DNA of 64,000 nucleotides from Thermohalobaculum sp965247385 (GTDB taxonomy: Bacteria > Pseudomonadota > Alphaproteobacteria > Rhodobacterales > Rhodobacteraceae), in NCBI GenBank assembly GCA_965247385.1, contig CBDFHG010000002.1:1054001-1118000 (forward strand), read 5' to 3'. A model generated the notes under the pieces. The model searched no databases, was not told the DNA's origin, and was given only the letters and a program-made list of their open reading frames with translations. The translations under genes were made by a program, and so were the position numbers. Each line of letters begins with the position of its first letter. The stretch's first letter is position 1. Positions 35,774 through 45,395 of this stretch are shown one piece after another.

Positions 35774-38551
35774 ATGAGCGAGACGATCAAGTTCACCCTC
35801 GATGGCGTCGAGGTCGAGGCCAACCCAGGCGAGACCATCTGGCAGGTTGCCAAGCGCCAGGGCACGCTGATCCCCCATCTCTGCCACAAGGACGCGCCGG
35901 GCTATCGCTCCGACGGCAATTGCCGCGCCTGCATGGTCGAGATCGACGGCGAACGGGTGCTGGCCGCCTCGTGCATCCGCGCCCCCACCGAGGGCATGGC
36001 GGTCACCTCGCAGTCCGAGCGCGCCGACAAGGCCCGCAAGCTGGTCATCGAAATGCTGGTCGCCGACCAGCCCGCCCGCGAAACGGCGCATGACAAATCC
36101 TCCCACCTCTGGGACATGGCCGCCCTTCAGGGCGTCGCCACCAGCCGCTTCCCGGCAATCGAGCATGACCGCATTCCACTGCTCGATGACAGCCATGTGG
36201 CAATGCGGGTCAATCTGGATGCCTGCATCCACTGCAACCTCTGCGTCCGCGCCTGCCGCGAGGTCCAGGTCAACGACGTGATCGGCATGGCCGGGCGTGG
36301 CCGTGGCGCCGAGATCGTGTTCGACATGCACGACCCGATGGGAGCCTCGACCTGCGTCGCCTGCGGCGAATGCGTGCAGGCCTGCCCGACCGGGGCGCTG
36401 ATGCCCGCAACCGCGCTCGATGCCAACGAGACCGGCGACAGCAAGGACTATGACCGCGAGGTCCAGTCAGTCTGCCCCTATTGCGGTGTCGGCTGCCAGC
36501 TCTCGTTCAAGATCAAGGACGACAAGATCGCCTATGTCAACGGCGCGGGCGGCCCGGCCAACGAGAATCGGCTCTGCGTCAAGGGCCGCTTCGGGTTCGA
36601 CTACATCGATCACCCGCACCGGCTGACCAAGCCGTTGATCCGCCGCGACGACGCGCCGCCGAAGGGGCTGAACGTCGACCCCGCAAACGTCCACACCCAT
36701 TTCCGCAAGGCAAGCTGGGACGAGGCGCTGGACGCCGCCGCCGGCGGGCTGGCGCGGCTGCGCGATGGCGAGGGCGGCCAGTCGGTCGCCGGCTTCGGCT
36801 CGGCCAAATGCTCGAACGAGGAGGCATATCTGTTCCAGAAGCTGATCCGCCAGGGCTTCGGCCACAACAATGTCGACCACTGCACCCGCCTGTGCCACGC
36901 CTCCAGCGTCGCCGCGCTGATCGAGAATGTCGGCTCGGCCGCGGTGACCGCCACCTTCAACGAGATCGAGAACGCCGATGTCACCCTCGCCATCGGCTGC
37001 AACCCGATCGAGAACCATCCGGTCGCCGCGACCTATTTCAAGCAGTTCACCAAGCGCGGCGGCAAGCTGATCGTGATCGACCCGCGCGGTGTCGGCCTAG
37101 GCCGCTACGCCACCCACCGCATCAAGTTTCGCCCCGGCACCGATGTGGCGATGCTGAACGCGATCATGCACGTGATCGTCGAGGAGGGGCTCTACGACCG
37201 CCAGTACATCGAGGCGATGACCGAGGGCTTCGAGGATTTCAAGGAGCACCTCAAGAGCTTCTCACCCGAAAAGATGGCCGACCTCTGCGGCGTCGACGCT
37301 GGCACCCTGCGCGACGTGGCGCGGATATTCGCCGGCGCCAAGGCGGCGATGATCTTCTGGGGCATGGGCATCTCCCAGCATATCCACGGCACCGACAACT
37401 CGCGCTGCCTGATCAGCCTGGCGCTGATGTGCGGCCAGGTCGGCCGCCCCGGCACCGGGCTGCACCCGCTGCGCGGCCAGAACAACGTGCAGGGCGCCTC
37501 CGATGCGGGCCTGATCCCGATGTTCCTGCCGGATTACCAAAGCGTCAGGCAAGGCCCGGTGCGCGAGCTGTTCAAGAGCATCTGGGGCACCGAGACCAGC
37601 GACCAGCCCGGCCTGACCGTGGTCGAGATCATGGATGCGGTCCATGACGGCCAGATCAAGGGCATGTATGTGCTGGGCGAGAACCCGGCCATGTCGGACC
37701 CGGATGTGGAGCACGCCCGCGACGCGCTGGCGAAGCTCGATCACCTGGTGGTGCAGGACATCTTCCTGACCGAGACCGCCAACTATGCCGACGTGATCCT
37801 GCCCGCCACTGCCTGGGCCGAGAAGACCGGCACCGTGACCAACACCAACCGCCAGGTCCAGATGGGCCGCCCGGCGGTGCCCGCCCCCGGCGAGGCGCGC
37901 GAGGACTGGTTGATCACCGTGGATATGGCGAAGCGGCTGGGGCTGGGCTGGGGCTATACCCACCCGCGTGAGATCTTCAACGAGATGAAGCGCGTGATGA
38001 AATCGCTCGACAACATCACCTGGGAGCGGTTGGAGCGCGAGAACGTGGTCACCTACCCCTCGCTGTCGCTCCAGGACCCCGGCCAGGCGATCGTGTTCGC
38101 CGACGGCTTCCCCCGGCCCGAGGGAAGGGCCAAGTTCACCCCGGCCAGCATCGTCGCGCCGGCCGAGACCCCGGACGCCGAGTTCCCGCTGATCCTGACC
38201 ACGGGCAGGCAGTTGGAGCACTGGCACACCGGCTCGATGACCCGGCGCTCCACGGTGCTGGATGCGGTCGAGCCGGAAGCCAACGCCTCGCTGCACCCGG
38301 CTACGCTGCGCGAGATGGGCGTGGCCCCGGGCGAGATGATCCAGATCGAGACCCGCCGCGGCACCATCCGCATCATGGCCCGCGCCGACCGGGCCATCGC
38401 TGAAGACATGGTGTTTGTGCCGTTTGCCTATGTCGAGGCGGCGGCCAACGTGCTGACCAACCCGCAACTCGACCCGATCGGCAAGATCCCCGAGTTCAAG
38501 TTCGCGGCTTGCCGGGTAAGCAAACCGGAAGGTGCGCTGGCGGCAGAGTGA
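35774..38551 (+). CDS. fdhA: Formate dehydrogenase alpha subunit, molybdenum/tungsten bis-MGD type
   Basis: A 925-residue enzyme that oxidises formate to CO2. In order: an N-terminal [2Fe-2S] domain (HLCHKDAPGYRSDGNCRACM), a His-Cys-rich segment, two [4Fe-4S] clusters (CIHCNLCVRACRE; CVACGECVQACPTG), a further cluster motif CPYCGVGCQL, and the pterin catalytic domain. The metal ligand is Cys in VDHCTRLCHASSV, not selenocysteine. A C-terminal molybdopterin-binding domain starts near LILTTGRQLEHWHTGSMTRR. The partner NAD-binding subunit and fdhD are not adjacent; IS elements lie on both sides and may have separated them. Confidence 0.92.
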   Translation: MSETIKFTLDGVEVEANPGETIWQVAKRQGTLIPHLCHKDAPGYRSDGNCRACMVEIDGERVLAASCIRAPTEGMAVTSQSERADKARKLVIEMLVADQPARETAHDKSSHLWDMAALQGVATSRFPAIEHDRIPLLDDSHVAMRVNLDACIHCNLCVRACREVQVNDVIGMAGRGRGAEIVFDMHDPMGASTCVACGECVQACPTGALMPATALDANETGDSKDYDREVQSVCPYCGVGCQLSFKIKDDKIAYVNGAGGPANENRLCVKGRFGFDYIDHPHRLTKPLIRRDDAPPKGLNVDPANVHTHFRKASWDEALDAAAGGLARLRDGEGGQSVAGFGSAKCSNEEAYLFQKLIRQGFGHNNVDHCTRLCHASSVAALIENVGSAAVTATFNEIENADVTLAIGCNPIENHPVAATYFKQFTKRGGKLIVIDPRGVGLGRYATHRIKFRPGTDVAMLNAIMHVIVEEGLYDRQYIEAMTEGFEDFKEHLKSFSPEKMADLCGVDAGTLRDVARIFAGAKAAMIFWGMGISQHIHGTDNSRCLISLALMCGQVGRPGTGLHPLRGQNNVQGASDAGLIPMFLPDYQSVRQGPVRELFKSIWGTETSDQPGLTVVEIMDAVHDGQIKGMYVLGENPAMSDPDVEHARDALAKLDHLVVQDIFLTETANYADVILPATAWAEKTGTVTNTNRQVQMGRPAVPAPGEAREDWLITVDMAKRLGLGWGYTHPREIFNEMKRVMKSLDNITWERLERENVVTYPSLSLQDPGQAIVFADGFPRPEGRAKFTPASIVAPAETPDAEFPLILTTGRQLEHWHTGSMTRRSTVLDAVEPEANASLHPATLREMGVAPGEMIQIETRRGTIRIMARADRAIAEDMVFVPFAYVEAAANVLTNPQLDPIGKIPEFKFAACRVSKPEGALAAE

Positions 38552-38560
38552 TTATTCCCT

Positions 38561-38858
38561 CTGAAATACGACGCCATTGAGTTCCGGGGCCCGTCGAGGC
38601 CGGGCATGGCGGAACCGGTCGGCCTTTCCCATCCGGCCAGCCCCGGCGCGCCGGCTTTCACGCAATCCACAGCACCGCCTCCAGAAACAGCCGCCCGTCG
38701 CCGGTCCGGCCCGGGTCGGATTTCTTTCCCAGGCAATGCGGCTCCATCTTCTCCCATTGCGCATCCGTCAGTATCATTCTGGTCATTGACTGCTCCCTCG
38801 TTTTGGGAGCTCGAATCAAAAATTAGCCGGGATGGAAATTCTGAATCTCGACAGACCC
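38561..38858 (-). pseudogene. IS5-family (IS427-like) transposase N-terminal remnant with its terminal repeat
   Basis: ATG at 38786 gives MTRMILTDAQWEKMEPHCLG and DGRLFLEAVLWIA, the standard N-terminus of IS5/IS427 transposases. A stop follows, with degraded sequence to about 38561. The IS end TGAATCTCGACAGACCC lies at 38842-38858. The C-terminal half is absent; a C-terminal remnant with the same end occurs at 12619-12957. The rest of 38552-38870 holds nothing else I can support. Confidence 0.75.
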
Positions 38859-38860
38859 TA

Positions 38861-40030
38861 GTGTCCTGAGTCAGAAGTTCGCCGCATTATTTTCGGATGT
38901 GGTTTTTAGACAGAAGCGTTTGACCGCATCAAGGATATCGTCTGCGGTTCGGACCCATTTGAAGGGTTTTGGATCTTCATTGCGAGTTTCGATGTAATCT
39001 AGGATGGCTTTTGTGAGTTCGCGCTCGCTGCGGTGAACGCCACGCTTGATCTGGCGGTCGGTGATTTCGGCAAAGAAGCGCTCGACCATGTTCAACCAGG
39101 ATGCGGAGGTGGGTGTGAAATGCACATGCCAGAGGGGCCGTCTGGCCAACCAGGCACGGATCGCCGGCGTTTTGTGGGTGGCGTAGTTGTCCATGATGAG
39201 GTGGATCTCCAGATCGTCGGGAACCCGGCGTTCGATCTCCATAAGGAACTTCTTGAACTCCGAGGCCCGGTGGCGCTTGTCGCATTTGCCGATGACCTCG
39301 CCGGTTGCCGTGTTGAGGGCGGCGAACAGGGAGGTGGTGCCGTGGCGTTTGTAATCGTGGCTGCGGCGTTCGATCTGACCCGGCCGCATGGGCAGGACCG
39401 GTTGTGAACGGTCAAGCGCCTGAATTTGGCTCTTTTCATCGACGCAGAGCACCAAGGCCCGCTCCGGCGGGTTCAGGTAAAGCCCAACCACATCGCGAAC
39501 CTTGTCGATAAACCGGGGATCGGTTGAGAGCTTGAAGGTCTCCGTGCGATGGGGTTGCAGGCCAAAGGCACGCCAAATCCGTTGCACGCTGGACGTCGAG
39601 ATGCGGCTCTCCCCGGCCATCATCCTGGAACTCCAATGGGTCGCGTTACGCGGCATGCTTTCAAGCGTCCGCACGATCACCGCCTCGACCTGCGCATCGG
39701 TGATCGTCCGGGGCGTGCCGGGGCGCGGCTCATCATACAGACCGTCGCTCCCCTTCTCGATGAAGCGCCGACGCCACTTGCCCACCGTCGCCGGGTCAAC
39801 GCCCAAATCCCGGGCCACCTGCTTGTTCTGCCTGCCCTCGGCGCAGGCCAGAACAATGCGCGCCCGCAGCGCCAGACCTTGAGCCGTCGTGCGCCGTGAC
39901 GTCAGCGTCAGGAGCTCCTCACTCTGTTCTGGACTCAACGTGACCGGGGGCGCAGCGCGGGGCATGGAAGATCCTCCATCTCAAAATATACCTCCCCTGA
40001 ATGATACCACGTATTTCTGATCCAGGACAC
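38861..40030 (-). mobile_element. Complete IS630-family element
   Basis: 1170 bp with inverted ends GTGTCCTGAGTCAGAA on the left and, read inward from the right, GTGTCCTGGATCAGAA. It is flanked by the TA duplication typical of the family (38859-38860, 40031-40032) within a CTAG target that adjoins the IS5 remnant. It contains one intact transposase. Confidence 0.92.
38871..39965 (-). CDS. IS630-family transposase
   Basis: A 364-residue transposase. A helix-turn-helix (NKQVARDLGVDPATVGKWRRR, about residues 48-68) and a second DNA-binding region precede the catalytic core: Asp in LVLCVDEKSQIQALDRSQ, Asp in HLIMDNYATHKTP, Glu in TSASWLNMVERFFAEIT. The frame is intact and the length normal. The fragment at 33693-34186 is a diverged relative. 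Confidence 0.93.
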   Translation of the reverse strand: MPRAAPPVTLSPEQSEELLTLTSRRTTAQGLALRARIVLACAEGRQNKQVARDLGVDPATVGKWRRRFIEKGSDGLYDEPRPGTPRTITDAQVEAVIVRTLESMPRNATHWSSRMMAGESRISTSSVQRIWRAFGLQPHRTETFKLSTDPRFIDKVRDVVGLYLNPPERALVLCVDEKSQIQALDRSQPVLPMRPGQIERRSHDYKRHGTTSLFAALNTATGEVIGKCDKRHRASEFKKFLMEIERRVPDDLEIHLIMDNYATHKTPAIRAWLARRPLWHVHFTPTSASWLNMVERFFAEITDRQIKRGVHRSERELTKAILDYIETRNEDPKPFKWVRTADDILDAVKRFCLKTTSENNAANF

Positions 40031-40042
40031 TAGAGCCACCCC

Positions 40043-41899
40043 CCAGGATTCCCGAACTAAATCCCTGACGCGCCTCGGCAGGGGCGGCGATGGGTGCCGT
40101 TGTGGGGTTTTCGGCCCGCGCCCGGGCACCACTCCCGCGGATTTCGCGCTTGAGGAGATATTCTCAAGGTGGCCACGCGTTTTGCGGGTCCCGCGCCTGT
40201 CCGTTGGCCAAGCGGAGCCCTGGCCGGGAGCCGGCATCACGCTTCAGCAAGGATATCGTGGCAGGCCGGAGCCGTCAGGTCGGGCCGCGCGCCAGGGCCA
40301 GGATCTTCCGCCTGGCGCCCAGCACCGGATCGAGCCCCGCTTCGCTCGCCAAACGGATGATCAGCCGCCGCGCATGACGGATCACCCGGCCGGGCAGGGC
40401 GATCAGAGCCAGGCGCAAGGCCTTCATCCGCCGCGCCACCCAGGCCGGTCCCGGAACCGGTTGCTTCATCACCGCGTTCAAATCATGCGCCAGCACCATG
40501 ATCGCCCACCAGGCCGCATTGGCTCCGAACAGACCCGAGGGCAGGGTGCCGCCAGCCAGGTCGTGCTTCATCACCGCGTGGACTTCCTCGCTCTTGCCAC
40601 AGCGCTCCCGGGACCACCAGATCACCTCATCGCCCGGCAGATCACGGTTGGTGACCAGGGCGAACAGCTTGCTGCGCCCCCTCAAAGCAAACGCCGCGGT
40701 CGGGAACGGCAACTGATCCCCATCGCCAGGCTCCAACTGTTCCAGCGGCTCCCGGATCGCCAGGAAGCGGTAATCCGCCCGCGTCTTGCTCTCGCCCACC
40801 CAACTCGGTACATGGCAGACCTCCGCCCACTCCTGGCCGGTCTCGTGGCGTTGCCCGTCGAAAACACGATCCAGCGGTCGCCACTCAGCCTCCGGCACGG
40901 CCAGGGCGGCACGCCGGAACGCCGCCGTCACGTTGGCGCCGACGGCGAACTCGATCACCCCGAAAACCTTGTCCCGGCCCGCGCCACAACAGAGCAGCAG
41001 ATCCTTCTGATAACCCGCCGTGTCCGAGCGCAGACAGACCTTGTCCACGCCCCCAGGCAGCGCCGCCAGCGAGGCCTGCAACACCTGCAACTGCCGATAG
41101 CCGGCCGGCACATTGGCGTCGCGGAACCCGGAATGCACGATCACCTGCTGTTCCGCCCACCAGGTGTTCAACGGCTGACAGGCCTTGAACTTCTTGTAGC
41201 AGTATTCCGCCTGGCGCTTGTGGCTCTGCACCAGCGTCGCGTCCATGTCCAGCGTCGCCGAGCCCGGCCCGCGATGGCGCTGCAGAAATGACACCAGCGC
41301 CTGCCAGCGCCTGATCGACACGCCACAGACCAGGCAGACCCGCCGACGGCCGCGGGATGAAGGCACGCCCGACCTCCCGCAGCTCTTCCTGGCCTGCGTC
41401 GTGGAAGCGTTCCAACCAGCCCGACAGAGCCGACGGCGAAGGCACGCTGCGCCCGCGGCCGCGCCGGAACCGGATCTTCAGTTGCCGACGTTCCCGGCGC
41501 ACCAACAGCCGCCGCTCAACCGCATCCATGGTCGCGGCAAAGCCGGCGTCCGCCTCCAGGCGTTCCAGATCCTCGATCCGATCACCCCCGCACAGATTGA
41601 GTGCGATCACCGTGATGATCATCTGCACATCCAGCCAGCCCTGCCGCCCCGCCACCCGCACCTCGCGCCGCACCGCAGCCGCCAGTCCCGATGCCTCAAT
41701 CAAATCAAGGTAAACACCAATCCCGGCAAAACCCGTCAGATCGCTGCTGCCCGGTTCGCTTTCGTACTCGAAAGGAAGAACGCCCTGTGCCATGTTATTT
41801 TCACCCCGTTGGTGATGGAGTTAATCGCAAAAATCATCATAAATCCCTTTGGATTCAAAGACAACGGGGAATTTTAACTTTTTTGATCCAGAATCAGGG
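40043..41899 (-). mobile_element. IS1380-family element, copy D (frameshifted)
   Basis: 1857 bp, flanked by the 4-bp duplication CCCC (40039-40042, 41900-41903). Its encoded fragments are identical to those of copy B (10758-12614), including the 10-bp frameshifting duplication. It inserted at the 3' end of the TVP38-like gene, whose present stop codon (TCA on this strand at 41894) lies inside the IS end. Confidence 0.92.
40275..41793 (-). pseudogene. IS1380-family transposase, frameshifted (copy D)
   Basis: Same two-frame structure as copy B: the N-terminal frame from 41793 (MAQGVLPFEYE) and the catalytic frame ending at 40275 are separated by the CCAGCGCCTG duplication near 41298. It is not expected to be active alone. 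Its identity to copy B shows that a broken version transposed recently, presumably with transposase from an intact copy such as A. Confidence 0.9.
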
Positions 41900-42601
41900 C
41901 CCCCTCTTTCGTGCCCACCAATGCCCGCCGCACACCACCACGATCCCCCCCGCCGACAGCCCCAGCAACCAAGGCCAGGTCAGGTCCATCATGCGGTCGC
42001 CCATCCAGACCATCAGCACCGTCAGCGGCAGAATGCCCAGCCCCGTGGTCCACAGGAACGTGCCCCAGCCGACCCTTGTCAGCCCGGCACAATAGTTGAT
42101 CAGGTTGAAGGCGATGATCGGGATGAAGCGGGCCACCAGCAGCGTTACCGCACCCTGGTCTTCGGTCCAGCCGTCTAGCCTGGCGCAGCTCTTCGGCCCC
42201 AGCACTGCGTGAACGAAGGGCTGGCCCAGCCAGCGCGACAGGGCAAACGACAGGCAGGCGCCGATCATCGCGCCAGCCCAGATCAGTACCGTGCCCCATA
42301 CCGTGCCGTAAACCGCCCCTGCGCACAGCGCCAGGATCTCGGCCGGGAAGGGTATGAAGCTATGCAACACCATCAGCCCGATCACTGCCACGTAGCCCGA
42401 TTCGCCGAGGCCGCGCATTTGCCCGGCCAGCACCTCCGGATCGAGGCTGCTGCCGATCTCGGTGGAGGCGAGCAGGACGCCGAGCCCGAGCAGTGCCAGC
42501 AACGCCGCCGCCGCCACTCCGATACGCACGGTAACCGCTCGCGGGACCGCGTGTAGATCTGGCGCTACGCCATCGCGGGCGGTTTGGTCGTCCTGTGTCA
42601 T
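41894..42601 (-). CDS. TVP38/TMEM64 (VTT domain) membrane protein, C-terminus altered by IS1380
   Basis: About 235 residues with five to six hydrophobic segments and the VTT/SNARE-associated core: HSFIPFPAEILALCAGAVYG, then GAMIGACLSFALSRWLGQPF and FIPIIAFNLINYCAGLTRVG. DedA-superfamily proteins act in membrane homeostasis or lipid scrambling. The ATG at 42601 follows AAGGGAAGG. The stop codon is provided by the inserted IS1380 copy D after KRGP, so the native tail is probably a few residues different. The core domain is complete. Confidence 0.85.
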   Translation of the reverse strand: MTQDDQTARDGVAPDLHAVPRAVTVRIGVAAAALLALLGLGVLLASTEIGSSLDPEVLAGQMRGLGESGYVAVIGLMVLHSFIPFPAEILALCAGAVYGTVWGTVLIWAGAMIGACLSFALSRWLGQPFVHAVLGPKSCARLDGWTEDQGAVTLLVARFIPIIAFNLINYCAGLTRVGWGTFLWTTGLGILPLTVLMVWMGDRMMDLTWPWLLGLSAGGIVVVCGGHWWARKRGP

Positions 42602-42749
42602 GCCGCCTTCCCTTTGCGGGCAAGTGGGGCAGCATAAACGCAACACCCCCTTTGCGTCACGTGGCGATGGCCGGGCGCGCGCTCACATTCCGGTGTGACG
42701 TGTGCATGCAAGGCAGGCTATACTCATGCCAGCAACCAGCGGAGACCCA

Positions 42750-43871
42750 ATGCCCCTGACGGCCCCCATGACGGCACTCGCCAGAAAATCGCTCCATGTC
42801 GGCTCGGCGATGATCGACATCATCTGCATCGTCGCTGCCAAGAACATCGAGCGGATGACGTTTTCCAACGAGGGCAAATCCTTCCTGATGGTCGAGAGCG
42901 GGCGCAAGGTTCCGGCGCAGTCGATCACCTCCCATGTTGGCGGCGGCGCCTGCAACACCGCCGTCGGGCTGGCCCGGCGCGGATGGCGGGCGACGGTACT
43001 GGCCAAGACCGGAGTTGGTCTCAACGCGGCCGCGGTGCGCAAGCACCTGGAGGCGAACGGGGTGTCCACCGACCGGCTGATCGCCGAGTCGGGCCTCGCC
43101 ACCGGCACCGCGGTGATGGTGGCCAGCCACGACCGCAACGCCTCGATCTTCGTCCATCGCGGCGCCAACGAGACCCTGGCGCCGTGCGACCTGCCCGACG
43201 ATGTTTTTGCCGGCATCGACCTGGCTTACGTTGCGCCATTGTCCAGCCAGTCGGCCGATTGCTTCCCGGACCTGGTGGCGCGGGCCAAGGCCAGCGGTAC
43301 GATGGTCGCGGCCAATCCGGGCGTTCGGCAACTTTCCTCGCGCACCACGGAGTTCCTGAAATCGCTGGCGCATGTGGACCTGCTGTCGGTCAACCGGGTC
43401 GAGGCCGAGGCGCTGGTCCCGGTCTTCGCGGCACAGACCGAGGGCGCGGACGCGCGCCCGCCTGAGAGGGTGGCCGAAGATGCGCCAGCCCTGTTGAAAC
43501 AGGGCCTCGGATTTGGCGGGTTCGAGATGGGGCTGATGCGGTTCCTCGCCACCCTGCGCGCCGCCGGACCAAAATGGGTGCTGGTGACCGACGGCACCGA
43601 CGGAGCCTGGCTGGCCAGCCCCGAAGGGGTGTTCTGGCACCCCACCCTGCCGGCCACGGTGCAGGGTTCGGCGGGGGCCGGGGATGCCTACACCTCGACC
43701 CTTGCCGCCGCCCTGGCCGAAGGCACTGCACCTGACGAGGCAATGCTGCAAGCAGCGATGAACTCCGCCGCCGTGGTCGGCGCCCTCGACACCACCTCCG
43801 GTCTGATGACACCCGAGGCGATGGCGATCCGGCGTGGGGAGCTGGGAGATGTGGCGGTGTGGCGGTACTAG
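42750..43871 (+). CDS. PfkB-family carbohydrate kinase
   Basis: A 373-residue ribokinase-type sugar or nucleoside kinase. The substrate-binding region is SITSHVGGGACNTAVGLARR (about residue 55), the anion hole and catalytic Asp lie in VQGSAGAGDAYTSTLAAAL (about 310), and LLSVNRVEAEAL matches family motif N-x-x-E. An internal insertion (residues ~230-270) is unusual in length. The ATG at 42750 has GGAGA upstream; in-frame codons at 42702 and 42726 are alternatives. The substrate cannot be told. It diverges from the TVP38-like gene. Confidence 0.88.
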   Translation: MPLTAPMTALARKSLHVGSAMIDIICIVAAKNIERMTFSNEGKSFLMVESGRKVPAQSITSHVGGGACNTAVGLARRGWRATVLAKTGVGLNAAAVRKHLEANGVSTDRLIAESGLATGTAVMVASHDRNASIFVHRGANETLAPCDLPDDVFAGIDLAYVAPLSSQSADCFPDLVARAKASGTMVAANPGVRQLSSRTTEFLKSLAHVDLLSVNRVEAEALVPVFAAQTEGADARPPERVAEDAPALLKQGLGFGGFEMGLMRFLATLRAAGPKWVLVTDGTDGAWLASPEGVFWHPTLPATVQGSAGAGDAYTSTLAAALAEGTAPDEAMLQAAMNSAAVVGALDTTSGLMTPEAMAIRRGELGDVAVWRY

Positions 43872-43895
43872 ACAGCAACCTTTCCGCATGAACCA

Positions 43896-43971
43896 CGCTG
43901 TCCCGGGCTAGACCCGGGACTTCCTCGAGGCGCCTGGGAACAGGAGGTCCCGGGTCAAGCCCGGGACAGCG
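43896..43971. repeat. REP-like imperfect palindrome of ~30-bp arms
   Basis: Arms 43896-43925 and 43942-43971 pair with two mismatches. Each arm contains TGTCCCGGGCT and GACCCGGGAC, and the loop is about 16 bases. It lies 25 bases after the PfkB stop, in the convergent gap before puuA. The CCCGGG-rich wording resembles dispersed intergenic palindromes of alphaproteobacteria. It may also terminate transcription. Confidence 0.8.
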
Positions 43972-44015
43972 CGTCTTCGGTTTGATGAGTTGGGATCAAC
44001 GGGGCTTGGTATAAC

Positions 44016-45395
44016 TCACACCACCCGCAGATACGCCGCGTATTCCACATCCGAGACCCGGGCCAGCAGGGTTGCCCGCTCCTGGCGTTTCATCGCCGCA
44101 TAGACCTGTTGGAACTCGGCCCCCAGCCACTCGCCGACGAAGCCGGACTCCGCGAAACCCTGCTCGGCCATCTCCCAGTTCAGGGGCAACGCCGCGCCGT
44201 CACCGGTGCCCGCCTCGCGGCCCACCGGCGCACCCGGCTCCAGCCCCCGCTTGATCCCGTCCAGCGCCCCGGCCAACATCGCCGCCGCCAGCAGATAGGG
44301 GTTGGCGTCCGAGCCCGACACCCGGTACTCGACCCGCGCGCCCTTGCCCGTGCTCTCGGGCACCCGGACCGCGACCGTGCGGTTGTCATAGCCCCAGGCC
44401 GCGACCATTGGAGCATAGGAGCCGGGGATGAAGCGGCGATAGCTGTTGTGATGCGGGGCGAAGATCAACATGCAGTCGGGCAACGAGCCCAGCAGCCCGG
44501 CCACCGCGTTGCGGATCAACGGGTTTACCCCATCGCCGCCGCCATTGCCGCCGCCGCCGTCGAAAGTGTTCTGCCCCGCCTCATCCATCAGGCTCAGATG
44601 GATATGCATCCCGGAGCCCGACATCTCGCCAAAGGGTTTCGGCATGAAGCTGGCATCAAGCCCGTGGCCGCGCGCCACCCCGCGCACCGCCCGCTTCAGC
44701 GCGATCATGTGATCGGCGGCGGCCAGCGGGTCGGCGACATGGCGCAGGTTCATCTCGAACTGCCCGGCGCCGAATTCGCAGATCACGGTCTCCGCCGGGG
44801 CGCCCAGCGCCTGTGCAGCCCGGGTGATCCCGGCCATGATCGGCTCGAAGGCGCGCATCACCTCCATGTCGTAGATCTGCGACCGGTCAAGCCGCCCGCC
44901 CGCCACCGGATTGACCGGCGGCGCCGGCTCCGCAGGGTCGATCAGGTAGAATTCCAGCTCCAGCGCCACCACCGGGCGGTAACCCATGGCATGCGCCCGC
45001 TCGGTCACCCGCGCCAGCACTCCGCGCGGGTCGTAGCCGCAAACCTCAACCCCGCCGGCATCCGTCATCATGCATTGAAGCTGCGCCGTCGGCCGCCCGG
45101 CCCACAGCATCGGCGCCAGAGTGGCGTCGATGGGGATCAGGTTGCCGTCCGGATCGCCGACCTCCAGCGCGATACCAGCCTCGGCCACATCATTGCCGAA
45201 GATATCCAGCCCCAGGGTAGAGACCGGCAATTTCATGCCGCCGCCACCCCCTGCACGCATGATCAGTTTGTCCAACATATCGGCAGGCACCAGCTTGCCG
45301 CGCGCGACGCCGTTGAGGTCGGAGATGTAGACCTCCGCCACCTCGGTATCCGGGTGCGCGGCACGGAAGGCCGCTAGGTGCTCGGTGAAGCTCAC
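44016..45395 (-). CDS. puuA: Gamma-glutamylputrescine synthetase (glutamine synthetase family)
   Basis: A 459-residue glutamine-synthetase-type ligase, likely joining glutamate to putrescine as the first step of the Puu route. It has the beta-grasp domain (YISDLNGVARGKLVP) and catalytic motifs LELEFYLIDP, GAGQFEMNLRH, GSGMHIHLSL and NSYRRFIPGSYAP, plus NRTVAVRVPES. A Gly/Asp-rich insertion (GGGGNGGGDG) is unusual. The GTG at 45395 overlaps the speB stop by four bases, so the two are translationally coupled. Substrate is inferred from neighbours: agmatinase, putrescine oxidase and aminotransferase. Confidence 0.85.
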   Translation of the reverse strand: MSFTEHLAAFRAAHPDTEVAEVYISDLNGVARGKLVPADMLDKLIMRAGGGGGMKLPVSTLGLDIFGNDVAEAGIALEVGDPDGNLIPIDATLAPMLWAGRPTAQLQCMMTDAGGVEVCGYDPRGVLARVTERAHAMGYRPVVALELEFYLIDPAEPAPPVNPVAGGRLDRSQIYDMEVMRAFEPIMAGITRAAQALGAPAETVICEFGAGQFEMNLRHVADPLAAADHMIALKRAVRGVARGHGLDASFMPKPFGEMSGSGMHIHLSLMDEAGQNTFDGGGGNGGGDGVNPLIRNAVAGLLGSLPDCMLIFAPHHNSYRRFIPGSYAPMVAAWGYDNRTVAVRVPESTGKGARVEYRVSGSDANPYLLAAAMLAGALDGIKRGLEPGAPVGREAGTGDGAALPLNWEMAEQGFAESGFVGEWLGAEFQQVYAAMKRQERATLLARVSDVEYAAYLRVV

